Shown: piece by piece, positions 54,077 through 63,382 of the stretch
Position numbering within the stretch: the first letter of the stretch is position 1
How the letters are laid out: each line of letters opens with the position of its first letter
Assembly (NCBI GenBank): GCA_029001845.1
Contig: JAREWP010000063.1
Location: 1-64,000 of the forward strand
From: Candidatus Magnetocorallium paracelense
Lineage (GTDB): Bacteria > Nitrospirota > Thermodesulfovibrionia > Thermodesulfovibrionales > Magnetobacteriaceae
Length of the DNA: 64,000 nt
Direction: 5' to 3'
The notes under the pieces: generated by a model
Told to the model about the DNA's origin: nothing
What the model saw: only the letters and a program-made list of their open reading frames with translations
Databases searched by the model: none
Made by a program: the position numbers and the translations under genes

Positions 54077-57000
54077 ACTCAGGAAATCTTCTTCCCGTAC
54101 AGGTTTGCTAATGAGATAGCCCTGTACCTCATCGCAATCGAGCTTTTTTAATATCTCCAATTGTTCTTTTGTCTCCACTCCCTCGGCAATCACCTTCAGA
54201 CCAAGATTATGGGCCATATCTATGATTGTCTTTGCAATGACATGGTCGTCATTATTGTGGTTGATATCGTTAATAAAAGACTTATCGATCTTTAATTTAT
54301 GAAATGGGAGATGCTTTAAATAGCTCAGGGAGGAATACCCGGTGCCGAAATCGTCGATAGCAAGTTTAACACCAATACTGTTCAACTCTTTCAATATATA
54401 AATCGTCGACTCCATGTTATGCATCGATACGCTTTCCGTCAGCTCCAGTTCCAGCAATTGGGGATCCAATTCGGTTTCGAATAATATCTGAGACACCCTT
54501 TCGCTGAAATTATACTGTTGAAACTGATTATACGATATATTAACGGCAAGCACCAGAGTATGACTGTAGTTCTGCTGCCACATTTTGCTTTGCAAACACC
54601 CCTGCTGTAGCACCCAATCTCCAATTTGTACAATAAGGCCCAGCGATTCGGCGATGGAAATAAACTTATCCGGATAGATCATGCCGAATATCGGGTGATT
54701 CCACCTGATAAGAGCTTCTGCGCCCGTAATCAGACCTGTCCTGAGATTTATCTGCGGCTGATAATGCAATACAAACTCATCATTTGCCAGAGCATGCCGG
54801 ATATCCTGTTCAAGCTTACTGCTCTCCCTTAACTCTTTATCCATGGAATTGTTATAAGCGATAACATTATGACCGCCCGATGTTTTGGCATGATACATGG
54901 CAGTATCCGCCTTTTTTATGAGCATCTGCATATCATGACCATCTTCAGGGAAAAAACTCATGCCTATGCTCACGATGATGGAACAGGAGTGGTCGTTGAT
55001 TATTAAGGGTTTGGACAGGGAGTCTATTATTTTCTTGGCAATTTTTTTGCTGTTCTCTGAATCCTTCATTCTTGTGACAACCAGTACGAACTCGTCGCCT
55101 CCCACCCGTGAGACAGTATCGGTGTCTCTTACACATTCCAACAACCTGGAGGCAGTTGTTTTTAACAACATATCTCCTACTTCATGTCCGTATGTATCGT
55201 TAACACATTTAAAACGATCCAGGTCTATGTACATTATCGTTATTTTATCTCCGTAACGCTGGGATTCCTTGATTGCCTGATTCAAACGATCGAAAAGTAA
55301 AGAGCGGTTGGGAAGGGCTGTTAAAGGATCGTAGTTGGCCATAAATTCAAGTTTCTCATGGGTCCGTGACCTTTCTATAATGGTAGCCAATGTATCGGCA
55401 AAGGTCTGCAAAAACTGCTCTTCCACATGGTTTCTCTCATGCCCCTCGTTTAAATCGATATTCAGAAGCCCCAGTAATTTTTCCTTGGTTTTTATGGGAA
55501 TACAATAATGACCATGCGGCGGGATGCCTTCATATAATATCTCATGGCGCTCATCGATCTTGTCGGCAAACACCATCTCTCCGCTGGATGCGGCCAGTCC
55601 GCAGAGACATTTGCCAAGGGGAACTTCCTTGCAGGGCTGGAGAAGTTGCTGAGGAAAGTTTCTTCTTACCGTCATTTTCAAGGTGTTTGTATGGGGGTCG
55701 AAGAGGAAGATGCACCCTATGGATTTGGCTGACAGCCATGGTACGGAAAAGAGTAAATCCAGCGCAAGCTCCAGATATTCCCTAAGCTCGAGGTTTTTAA
55801 AGGAGAGTTTTAGAACCGAGCTGATTACGTGTTGTACTTCGAAACTTCTTTTTATCTGCTCAGTACGCTCCACCACCTTGCTCTCCAGTTTTTTATTTAA
55901 ATCGTCCATGTCATGAAATGACTTTTTCAATTGCGAGGCCATATCCTGAAAAGAGCCCGCCAGCGATCCGAACTCGTCATTACTCTCTATTTCCATCGGA
56001 TAATCCCAGTCCCCCTTTGTAAGAGACTTGGCGGCCCTGTCGAGTTTATCGATAGGTTGAAGTATGAGTTTCCTGAAACTCATTTTTAAGGTAATCGCCA
56101 GAAGCAATCCAAACAGTATGGCAGTGATATAGATCGTCCAATGTATCACATTAGAGACCTCGATCAAATCGTTTTCCTCTACGGCAACGGTTAGATACCA
56201 ATCCATCTCTTTTATAGGGCGAACGACAGCAAAATGAGGTTTGCCATGCTCTTTATATTGAATAATCCTGTTTTCTTTTATCAAACCTCTGCCAATATCA
56301 CTGATAAAATGGGAAAGCTCACTGTCCGATATATCTGTAGACTTGAGCTGCGTATTCATTTTGGCGCTTTTTTCCAATATGACTTTCATATAGTCAGGGT
56401 GGGCGATCAGGTTTCCCATGGAATCGGATAAAAAGGCCTCACCCCACCCTTCTGTTTTTGAAAGATTATTAATCTTGCTAAAAAGGTCATCCAAGATGAA
56501 GTCGCTGCCGGTTATCCCAATAAAAACATCATCTTTATATAGAGGAATAATCAGACTTGTCATCCATTTTTTCCATATGGAATCATAATACACAGGCGTC
56601 CATTTCGGTTGTTTTTCCGGGTTATTTTCGCTGTCTGCGACACTATAAAAAATATCGTAAACAAAGTTATGATCAGCCTCTGCTTCAAAGGCCCACTCAG
56701 GAGGCGTTATACGGAGGAAGTTATCTTTTGTAATGATATAAAAATTAAAAAAAGATTCCGTAACAACAGGCGCAGTATACTGCCATATATTTTCCGTACT
56801 CATAAAAACATGCTTAATATCCTCTGTCAGCTCATTCAGGTTGGATAAAAAGGCCCCGGAATAACCATCACTGTGTCTGACAGCACCGTCCTTACCTGCC
56901 TGAAGCTCTATGCTCCCCTGGCGATTAAGGGATAATCCGTTAAAAACGGTTTTATTGGCTGCAATACCTACTTTTAGTTTATTGCTTATCTCCTCTTCCA

Positions 57001-57178
57001 AAGCGTCTTTATATCTTTTACTAATAAGATTCAGCCTGTCAGTGGATTGAGACATCAGGAGCTTTGACTCAAGACTTTTTAAAATCGACCCTGTTAATAC
57101 ACTGACAACGATACAAATCAGAATGATTCGCACCAGTAATTTGTTTTGCAGCTTACGGTTTCGCTTCTCCACCGTCAC
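54059..57178 (-). CDS. Cache-HAMP-GAF-GGDEF-EAL c-di-GMP turnover protein
   Basis: 1039 residues. A first transmembrane helix (residues 14-31, VRIILICIVVSVLTG), a periplasmic double-Cache-like sensor (about 40-340), a second helix (about 343-365), HAMP (SFRKLILQPIDKLDRAAKSL), GAF (about 445-600, CGLAASSGEMVFADKI), GGDEF with intact RVGGDEF, and EAL with intact GAEALIRW, ELTESVSMH, IDDFGTGYSSL and HKLKIDKSF. Both synthesis and breakdown of c-di-GMP are possible. The start is GTG in MTVEKRNRKL; those bases are part of an R3 repeat, so the repeat provides the start region. It overlaps the sdhB end by 18 bp. Confidence 0.93.
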   Translation of the reverse strand: MTVEKRNRKLQNKLLVRIILICIVVSVLTGSILKSLESKLLMSQSTDRLNLISKRYKDALEEEISNKLKVGIAANKTVFNGLSLNRQGSIELQAGKDGAVRHSDGYSGAFLSNLNELTEDIKHVFMSTENIWQYTAPVVTESFFNFYIITKDNFLRITPPEWAFEAEADHNFVYDIFYSVADSENNPEKQPKWTPVYYDSIWKKWMTSLIIPLYKDDVFIGITGSDFILDDLFSKINNLSKTEGWGEAFLSDSMGNLIAHPDYMKVILEKSAKMNTQLKSTDISDSELSHFISDIGRGLIKENRIIQYKEHGKPHFAVVRPIKEMDWYLTVAVEENDLIEVSNVIHWTIYITAILFGLLLAITLKMSFRKLILQPIDKLDRAAKSLTKGDWDYPMEIESNDEFGSLAGSFQDMASQLKKSFHDMDDLNKKLESKVVERTEQIKRSFEVQHVISSVLKLSFKNLELREYLELALDLLFSVPWLSAKSIGCIFLFDPHTNTLKMTVRRNFPQQLLQPCKEVPLGKCLCGLAASSGEMVFADKIDERHEILYEGIPPHGHYCIPIKTKEKLLGLLNIDLNEGHERNHVEEQFLQTFADTLATIIERSRTHEKLEFMANYDPLTALPNRSLLFDRLNQAIKESQRYGDKITIMYIDLDRFKCVNDTYGHEVGDMLLKTTASRLLECVRDTDTVSRVGGDEFVLVVTRMKDSENSKKIAKKIIDSLSKPLIINDHSCSIIVSIGMSFFPEDGHDMQMLIKKADTAMYHAKTSGGHNVIAYNNSMDKELRESSKLEQDIRHALANDEFVLHYQPQINLRTGLITGAEALIRWNHPIFGMIYPDKFISIAESLGLIVQIGDWVLQQGCLQSKMWQQNYSHTLVLAVNISYNQFQQYNFSERVSQILFETELDPQLLELELTESVSMHNMESTIYILKELNSIGVKLAIDDFGTGYSSLSYLKHLPFHKLKIDKSFINDINHNNDDHVIAKTIIDMAHNLGLKVIAEGVETKEQLEILKKLDCDEVQGYLISKPVREEDFLSLLQSR

Positions 57179-57245
57179 CCCTCACCTTAATCCTCTCCCC
57201 TCAAGGGGAGAGGAGACTTAAAGGGAATTTCTTCGAAATTCCTAT
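57162..57245. repeat. R3 repeat, long copy
   Basis: CGCTTCTCCACCGTCACCCC at one end, then CTCCCCTCAAGGGGAGAGG and GGAATTTCTTCGAAATTCC. The first 17 bases form the start of the GGDEF-EAL gene on the other strand. Confidence 0.8.
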
Positions 57246-57275
57246 ATATTTAAGTTAATGCCCTATGGGCGGTTC

Positions 57276-57749
57276 TCATAAATCCAGCTCCATTGTTATA
57301 GCTTCATCTATTATATGAGAGCCATAGGGCTCTATTTTCTTAAAATTATACTCCCTGTAAAGCTCAATGGCCTTTTCCATAAAAGTAAGCGTCTGAAGTC
57401 TGAGTTTTTTATACTGCCTCTCCCTTGCATAATCGAGGGCCCTGTTAAGGAGTCCTTTGCCTATCCCGTTATTACGGAATTTAGGAAGTACAAAAAGTCT
57501 CGTTACTTCGCCAATATCTTCACTCAGATTTTTGATTCCTATGCAACCACAGGGCTCACCATTGCAAAAGACGATAATTAATCGTCCTTCCGGTTCCGTA
57601 AATTCGGCGCCAAGCCCGTCAAAGCCACCTGTAATGATCCGATAACAGACTTTGCAATTTATTGACAAAGAGACAGCATATTGTTCCAAAAGCTCTTTAA
57701 TTATCGCAAGATGTTCGGATATGTTTGCATTAATAAACTCTACAAACAT
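57276..57749 (-). CDS. GNAT family N-acetyltransferase
   Basis: 157 residues, a single GNAT domain. The acetyl-CoA pyrophosphate-binding loop is RNNGIGKGLL (R-x-x-G-x-G), preceded by the strand GEVTRLFVLPKF and followed by helix ALDYARERQYKKL and FMEKAIELYREYNFKKIE. The acceptor is unknown; such small enzymes acetylate amines, ribosomal proteins or antibiotics. It lies downstream of an R3 repeat and has no operon partner. The ATG has no obvious ribosome site. Confidence 0.88.
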   Translation of the reverse strand: MFVEFINANISEHLAIIKELLEQYAVSLSINCKVCYRIITGGFDGLGAEFTEPEGRLIIVFCNGEPCGCIGIKNLSEDIGEVTRLFVLPKFRNNGIGKGLLNRALDYARERQYKKLRLQTLTFMEKAIELYREYNFKKIEPYGSHIIDEAITMELDL

Positions 57750-57955
57750 TGTTCATAACTTTCATGACAGGTTATACAGTATAGAGACAAGAGTTCAAAT
57801 CATCAGGTTGATCGGATTTAGTTATTACAGCACACAGTCTTTGACGAAGTAAGCGTTCATGACCTTCCGGTTCACTACTAAGCGTGAAAATTTAACGATA
57901 CAAACCATTGTGAGAGTCACCTGCCCACAGGAGACCTCAACGGTTCATTTACAGG

Positions 57956-58144
57956 TTATTTGTCTTCATCCTCCTTTTCAGATGACGGATTTCCAATTAT
58001 GGTCAGCATACCGCTCTCTCCGGTGAACAATCCCGGTCCGGGTTTCATCTCTCTGTCCGATTGATAATCAAATGGTTCCGGCGTCGTGGAACATCCACAT
58101 AGAAATAATACGATTGTAAAAAGACATACATAAAAACTTTTCAT
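57956..58144 (-). CDS. small lipoprotein
   Basis: 62 residues. Signal peptide MKSFYVCLFTIVLFLCGCST has a lipobox (L-C-G-C, with the lipidated Cys at 18), so the mature protein is about 45 residues. The mature part YQSDREMKPGPGLFTGESGM is short, polar and of unknown role. No ribosome site is visible; it is flanked by repeat DNA. The next upstream gene on its strand is the porin. Confidence 0.7.
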   Translation of the reverse strand: MKSFYVCLFTIVLFLCGCSTTPEPFDYQSDREMKPGPGLFTGESGMLTIIGNPSSEKEDEDK

Positions 58145-58145
58145 T

Positions 58146-58190
58146 CTTAAAAACAGTAACTACTTAGGCCCTTATAAATGAAATTGTGAG
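58146..58190. repeat. R2 end fragment
   Basis: GTAACTACTTAGG followed by CCTTATAAATGAAATTGTGA. Left end of R2, joined to a different interior that also occurs at 44325. Confidence 0.5.
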
Positions 58191-58206
58191 CAAAAAAGCA
58201 CCAATA

Positions 58207-58330
58207 TTTTTAGGTGAGGGGGTGCAGTACGGTTCTCGATTTGTTAACGCTTCTCCACCGTCACCCCTCACCTTAGTTCTCTCCCCTCAAGGAGAGAGGA
58301 GACAGGAGGGAATTTCTACGAAATTCCTTA
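58207..58330. repeat. R3 repeat, long copy
   Basis: Contains CGCTTCTCCACCGTCACCCC, CTCCCCTCAAGGAGAGAGG and GGAATTTCTACGAAATTCC in the same order as the copy at 57162. GGTGAGGGGGTGCAGTACGG at its left also occurs in the flagellin spacers. Confidence 0.8.
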
Positions 58331-58506
58331 ATCGTTACGCCAAACCTGTTTGGTTCCGGCTACGCCGGGTTAGGTATATAGACTATAGGGTGAAGACTAT
58401 CAGGTTCTTAGGGCCTAAAAAGAAAAGACAATACAACCATAACGATCCTGATGATCCTGCCGGAAAAGTCTTAATGATTATTGTTACGTCCGGGCAGTGT
58501 CAAACA

Positions 58507-59811
58507 TTAAAACTTAACTCGAAAACCACTCATAATGGCATCGATCTCATCAAAATCGGAACCGGGCCTGTCGAGATCGTGATAACGATAGGCCAAAAAG
58601 TACTCCGTTCCCAGATTGGAGAAATCCTGGACAAAGTGTAATCCATAGGACTCTGCGTCATCTCTGTCTTCGTCAACATCATTATTTAAAGCATAATCAA
58701 TGGAAAACATCGATTCGCCGAATTTGAAAAAGCCTTTACGAAACCCCAGCTTTGCATAAAAAAAGGTCGGGTCGTCTCTGCCTGTAATTTCATAATCCCG
58801 CCATCCCCCGGCAACTGTCAGATTTAAACCACTGCTGTGCAAAACAGAGGCGGAACCGCTGTATTGATTATCTATATCTTTTTTGCTGCCTTCATTATTG
58901 GGGTCCGCCCAGGCAGCGGCAGCGGCAATTTTATAATCTCCCAATTTCGCACTATAGCGCAAAGCAACATCACCTCCACTGCCGGACAGTACTGACGCAG
59001 ACGCTTTAAAACCATAAAACGCAGGCGTGTCGTATCTGACCCGATCATCGCGGGTAAGTCCGTCAAAATTATTGAACACATCGTTAACATTGGTATCGGA
59101 CAACGAACCGGTGTCATTATCATAAAACAAAATTCCGCCGGACATGGCTGCGATCAAAGAGTAGGCCACAACATCGGTACCGGACAAATCGACTTCCGAT
59201 GAACCGTTGGAAGCAGTATCGCCTTTACCGACAGAGAGTTTCCCGAACTTTTTCGAATCTACAAACACATCGATGTGACGATCGGTAAAGCTGTCTCCTT
59301 CAACATTGTTTTTATCTATCTGACTTACAACATCGCTTGGATTCTGCTGGTATTCGAGCTCTACTTTCATTCCCACAGTGGTATCGTCATTTGCTTTGAC
59401 CTTTCCAAGAACTCCCAGCCTTGAAGATGTCGTATCATTATCTACAGAGAAAGTTTCCGAACTGTCACCGTCACTGACGTACATGAAAGCACGGTTCACC
59501 TGACCGTAAAGCTGAACACTGACTTTATCGCTTCGTGAGCGAACGATCTCTGAAGAGCCCGAGGCAGAGGCTGATTCAGTGGAAGTTTCATCAGGTTTTT
59601 TAAGGGTTTTTGTCAGTACCTCCAATTGCTTTCTCAACTCTTTAATATCTTTGGCCTGTGCATCGATCTGTTCCTGTTGCATTTGAATAATCCGTTCCAT
59701 ACGATTCAGCATTTCCTCATCTACAGCATATACCCGATCTGCAAAAAGCAAAGAAAACACGATTGCAATAAAAAGCAAAATCTTTATTCCCTTTCCTGAT
59801 TCCATAGTCAT
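58507..59811 (-). CDS. porin-like outer-membrane protein with periplasmic coiled coil
   Basis: 434 residues from the ATG with GGAGGGG upstream; earlier in-frame ATGs are in unrelated DNA. Signal peptide (MTMESGKGIKILLFIAIVFS.. to VYA), a coiled coil (MLNRMERIIQMQQEQIDAQ to KQLEVLTKTLKK, about residues 30-70) typical of porins that are tethered through the periplasm, then a 16-strand-type beta-barrel (VQLYGQVNRAFMYVSDG, SSRLGVLGKV, GMKVELEYQQNPS, GFKASASVLSG, FFYAKLGFRKGFFKFG). It ends in F (MSGFRVKF), as OMPs do. It would allow small-solute diffusion; selectivity is unknown. Confidence 0.9.
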   Translation of the reverse strand: MTMESGKGIKILLFIAIVFSLLFADRVYAVDEEMLNRMERIIQMQQEQIDAQAKDIKELRKQLEVLTKTLKKPDETSTESASASGSSEIVRSRSDKVSVQLYGQVNRAFMYVSDGDSSETFSVDNDTTSSRLGVLGKVKANDDTTVGMKVELEYQQNPSDVVSQIDKNNVEGDSFTDRHIDVFVDSKKFGKLSVGKGDTASNGSSEVDLSGTDVVAYSLIAAMSGGILFYDNDTGSLSDTNVNDVFNNFDGLTRDDRVRYDTPAFYGFKASASVLSGSGGDVALRYSAKLGDYKIAAAAAWADPNNEGSKKDIDNQYSGSASVLHSSGLNLTVAGGWRDYEITGRDDPTFFYAKLGFRKGFFKFGESMFSIDYALNNDVDEDRDDAESYGLHFVQDFSNLGTEYFLAYRYHDLDRPGSDFDEIDAIMSGFRVKF

Positions 59812-60372
59812 AACGTGCCCCTCCTTTTTAAATAGTACCCATTTTAATAAATGACTCGGTTCGATAGAAAACTGATGAAAAAGTAAAACGAAACAGAAAA
59901 AAATATAAAACGATAGAGTTTCATATTTTAAAATGCAAAAAATAGAACGCAGATGACGCAGATTTTCGGGATTTACGCAGATTAGTAACTTAAGGAAAAA
60001 TATTCTATGCAAAAGGACAACAATATTTTTTTTACTTACGCCTGTCGCCTTTGTCGGCAACCGTATCTAAATGACAGCTTGTCGGATTAGTTTAACAAAA
60101 AATCCTGAAAATCATGTTAATCTGCCTTCTATTTGAATTTATTTTTCTGAAAAACTACATAGTTAAGAAATTGGAAACCGCTAAAGTATAGCACAACAGG
60201 ATAAAAGATTGATATAAGCGTATATGGCAATAATTTAACGCAGATTTAGTCGCTTATAAGTTAAGCTTTTGTCATAATGAAACAACAAGAAAACCATTTA
60301 TAAAATCAAAACAAGTTTTTTATAATACCTCAACAAATTTTATGGTAGTATTTGATCGATCAGTCGGTATAT
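59812..60372. other. spacer without gene
   Basis: About 560 bp. Near 59945-59990 the short repeats AACGCAGATGACGCAGATTT and TTTACGCAGATTAG appear. No gene supported. The promoters of the divergent porin and cyclase genes must be here, but none is clear. Confidence 0.6.
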
Positions 60373-61599
60373 ATGATTACTGAACTTGACAACAGGATTT
60401 ATGGAACCAATAAAAGCAGAATAATCGAAGAATTTTTTTCCAACAGCGCCCATTTCCCAATAGTATTAATTTTTGTTGAGCTCTTTACGGAAGGTTTTTA
60501 TGAGTTTATAAGAGAACCTGACTTATATGCCATATCTTTCTCTGCCCTTTTACAGGCACATTTCATCGGAAATCGTTATTCCAACAGTTATAAACGACAA
60601 CTTTTTGGAAATCTCATCGGTCCGTCGGTATACACCATATTCGAAGTTCCGATTGAGGGGCTTGTAAGTTTTCTCTCCAATCCAATTCACACTGCATATT
60701 GGTGTTTCTCATTGACTATCGGAATATCTCGAAGCATTCAATTGCATACTTCAGGCAATATTCATAGTTGCTTCATAATTATCGAAAATATTGTTCGCAC
60801 AAATATACTTTTCGTCGGTTACTGGATTTTCGAGGTAATGACAGAGGACAAATATACAGATGTAAGTATATTTTTTTCCAATATGAGCCATTTGTATATT
60901 TTTATAGTGATCACCTTGTCAGGTCTTATCATAGGTGTATCAAAAACCACGAACAAACAATATATGGATCTCCTTAGAAGAACGGCAACGCAATTAAAGG
61001 AGTACTCTCAGTGGTTGTTAGGCGATATTCTTCTTACTCAGGCAGTAACCGATCCATTATCCCTTTCTTTACAAAGGATAAACAGATATGTTCTATTCAT
61101 GGACATAAGGGGTTTTACTAAGTGGTGCGAGTCACAGATGCCTGAAGATGTGGTCAAGGTAGTAAACAACTATTATTTAACTGCTGAAACTGTCTGGTCA
61201 AAGTTTCCCGTAATTAAGACAAAACTTACAGGTGATGAGGTGTTAATAGTCTTTTCTTCCGGTGATACAGCCTTGAAAGCAGCGTTATTGTTGAGGGAAA
61301 GAATCGAAGATTTCCTGGGGTCATTCGGTCTGTCGGCAGGAATAGGTGTTCATTCAGGCCCTCTTATCGAGGGACTGGTAGGCAGTAAAAAGGTAAAGGC
61401 CTACGATATTATAGGCGATACGGTAAATACGGCAAAGAGACTTTGCGACAATGCAATCGGCGGCGAGATATTGATTTCTGACGGGTTCCCTGAGAAGTTG
61501 AGGAAACAAACTGCTTTTAGTGGTCAAAGAGAGATAATGGTAAAGGGGAAAAACAGTCCCATAAAGGTTTATTCGGTGAAGGGACTTAAGGAAAATTAA
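60373..61599 (+). CDS. membrane-bound class III nucleotide cyclase
   Basis: 408 residues from ATG (MITELDNRIYGTN). About six hydrophobic helices in the first 200 residues (for example FPIVLIFVELFTEGFYEF, LYIFIVITLSGLIIGVS) form a membrane sensor part of no family I recognise. The C-terminal cyclase domain has metal Asp in LFMDIRGFTKW and KLTGDEVLIVFSS, then IGVHSGPLIEGLVGS, YDIIGDTVNTAKRL. The substrate-specifying Lys (KKVKAYDI) points to ATP. The domain is shorter than in the other cyclase at 51706. No ribosome site is evident. A DUF456 relic follows directly. Confidence 0.88.
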   Translation: MITELDNRIYGTNKSRIIEEFFSNSAHFPIVLIFVELFTEGFYEFIREPDLYAISFSALLQAHFIGNRYSNSYKRQLFGNLIGPSVYTIFEVPIEGLVSFLSNPIHTAYWCFSLTIGISRSIQLHTSGNIHSCFIIIENIVRTNILFVGYWIFEVMTEDKYTDVSIFFSNMSHLYIFIVITLSGLIIGVSKTTNKQYMDLLRRTATQLKEYSQWLLGDILLTQAVTDPLSLSLQRINRYVLFMDIRGFTKWCESQMPEDVVKVVNNYYLTAETVWSKFPVIKTKLTGDEVLIVFSSGDTALKAALLLRERIEDFLGSFGLSAGIGVHSGPLIEGLVGSKKVKAYDIIGDTVNTAKRLCDNAIGGEILISDGFPEKLRKQTAFSGQREIMVKGKNSPIKVYSVKGLKEN

Positions 61600-61626
61600 A
61601 AAACTCAATGGAACAAAAAACGGGAT

Positions 61627-61862
61627 ATGGGGAGCACGATAGGAGTCATTGCGGGAATAATCTTTTTTGCACCATTTGGAATTATAATCGGACCCTTTAA
61701 AATGTGATAGGAGCCCTTATCGGTGAAATGATTGGCGGAAAAAAACTTTCCGAAGCATTAAAGCCTGCATTCGGCTCTTTCATCGGATTTCTTTTTGGTA
61801 CGGCAATAAAACTCTCCCTGACATTGGTAATGGGATATCATTTTGTTGTAAATATTTTATGA
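61627..61862 (+). pseudogene. DUF456-type membrane protein, frameshifted 3' remnant
   Basis: STIGVIAGIIFFAPFGIIIGP followed, in a different frame after a stop, by GALIGEMIGGKKLSEALKPA, then GSFIGFLFGTAIKLSLTLVM. Together these match the C-terminal half of the glycine-rich DUF456 family; the N-terminal half is missing. A relic. Confidence 0.75.
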
Positions 61863-61899
61863 GCTGCGGACGTTAGCTTATCATCAACCACGACAACCT

Positions 61900-62059
61900 A
61901 AAAAAAGCATATAGCTGTCAGCCATCATCTGTCAGCTTTTTAATTGGAACACTTTACAGTTCAAAACACATTCACCCGTAAGGGAAAGCTTATAATTGGC
62001 GTAATATCAATACTTTCCTTAGCTGAAGGCTGAACGCTGACAGCTGACTGCTGTTTTTA
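61900..62059. repeat. R1 palindromic repeat, copy 6
   Basis: AAAAAAGCATATAGCTGTCA and GACAGCTGACTGCTGTTTTT arms with the core shared with copy 4. It ends 4 bp before the stop codon of the minus-strand gene, so it is placed as its terminator. Confidence 0.9.
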
Positions 62060-62062
62060 TAT

Positions 62063-63370
62063 TCAACGTTCTTTACTCTGCTCTAAAATAAAATACAATC
62101 CCTTTGTAACCTCCAGGATATTACCGAGATGAACTCTGTATTCATCCGTCACCTCAACGCCTTTATCCATTAGAGCTGCCAAATGAGTTTCCCACTCCCA
62201 ATGGCCCCATGCGCCCTTGTTTCTTTTGACAAACGCTGCACTGGCCCTGCTGACAACAGAAACGATATGATCGATATTTTCAGTGGGTTGATTTGGTGTA
62301 TATAACGCTGACAACGATTCAGACAACAATCCGAGATTCAACTGTATTCGCTCCGAAATATCAAAGCCCTCTTTTTGTAAATTATGAATAAATACGCTCC
62401 ACTTCTCGATATTCCCGGACGTTCTGTTTAAGATCAGAAACTGAACAGTATGTTCTATTAAATTATCCACTGTTATATCGAGTTTCGAGTTGATAAAATA
62501 TTGTTTCCCTCCCGAGTTTTTCGCCACATACATGGAAGTATCGGCGTTTTTTATTAAAGTCTCCAAGTCGGCTCCGTCGCTTGGAAAAATACTTATCCCT
62601 ATACTTACACCAATCGAGCATGTAAATTCACTGAAATCGAAAGGTTCCCCAAGTTGTGTAATGATCTTCCGAGCTACGATTTCCACATCTTTGATGGAAG
62701 ATAAATCGGAAAGAATGATGTTGAATTCATCGCCTCCGATACGCGCCACAGTATCCGACTTTCGCACACAGTCACTGAGTCTTCCGGCAACTTCACAGAG
62801 TAGTTTATCCCCTGCATCATGACCGAAATTATCGTTAACAGGTTTAAAATTATCGAGGTCTAAAAATAGTAAGGCAAACATTCTGTTGCATCTTTTGCTG
62901 TTATTAATTAACTGATTCAATCGGTCAATAAACACATTTCTGTTTGGAAGACCGGTGAGAGAATCGAAATAGGCCATCTTGTTTAAATCGCTTTGTAGTT
63001 TATGTTTATGCAAAGCGATTTCAATATTGGAATATAACTCTCTGTCTTCAAATGGTTTGATGATATAACCAAAGGGCTCTGTCGATTTTGCTCGTTTAAG
63101 TATCTTTTGATCGGAATGAGCAGTAAGATAAATAACGGGAATATTGAATTGTGAATAAATTCTTTCGGCAGATTCGATTCCGTCCATTTTTCCCGCCAGC
63201 ATAATGTCCATTAAAACGAGATCGGGTTTATCTTCTTCTGCTTTTTTAATGGCCTCTTCGCCGGAATTTACGACCGATGTTACAATGTACCCCAAGTCCT
63301 CGAGCGTTAATTCCAGATCGGAAGCGACGACTTCTTCATCTTCTACAATTTGAATTCTTTTACCTGTCAT
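62063..63370 (-). CDS. REC-GGDEF response regulator (diguanylate cyclase)
   Basis: 435 residues starting MTGKRIQIVEDEEVV. The receiver domain (about 1-125) has the acid pair EDEE, the phospho-acceptor Asp in LVLMDIMLAG (about 58), T in IYLTAHS and K in FGYIIKPFED. The GGDEF domain (about 140-300) has the intact active site RIGGDEFNIIL and a catalytic loop; an upstream RxxD-type inhibitory site was not seen. The last 125 residues are helical and match no family known to me. The protein would make c-di-GMP on phosphorylation. The kinase fragment at 63660 lies upstream on the same strand and is the likely partner. R1 copy 6 ends the gene. Confidence 0.92.
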   Translation of the reverse strand: MTGKRIQIVEDEEVVASDLELTLEDLGYIVTSVVNSGEEAIKKAEEDKPDLVLMDIMLAGKMDGIESAERIYSQFNIPVIYLTAHSDQKILKRAKSTEPFGYIIKPFEDRELYSNIEIALHKHKLQSDLNKMAYFDSLTGLPNRNVFIDRLNQLINNSKRCNRMFALLFLDLDNFKPVNDNFGHDAGDKLLCEVAGRLSDCVRKSDTVARIGGDEFNIILSDLSSIKDVEIVARKIITQLGEPFDFSEFTCSIGVSIGISIFPSDGADLETLIKNADTSMYVAKNSGGKQYFINSKLDITVDNLIEHTVQFLILNRTSGNIEKWSVFIHNLQKEGFDISERIQLNLGLLSESLSALYTPNQPTENIDHIVSVVSRASAAFVKRNKGAWGHWEWETHLAALMDKGVEVTDEYRVHLGNILEVTKGLYFILEQSKER

Positions 63371-63382
63371 TTTGTATAATCC

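Noticed and set aside
58186-58641. 151-residue plus-strand frame near the porin gene
   Set aside because: Built from R2 and R3 repeat DNA and then antisense to the porin end.
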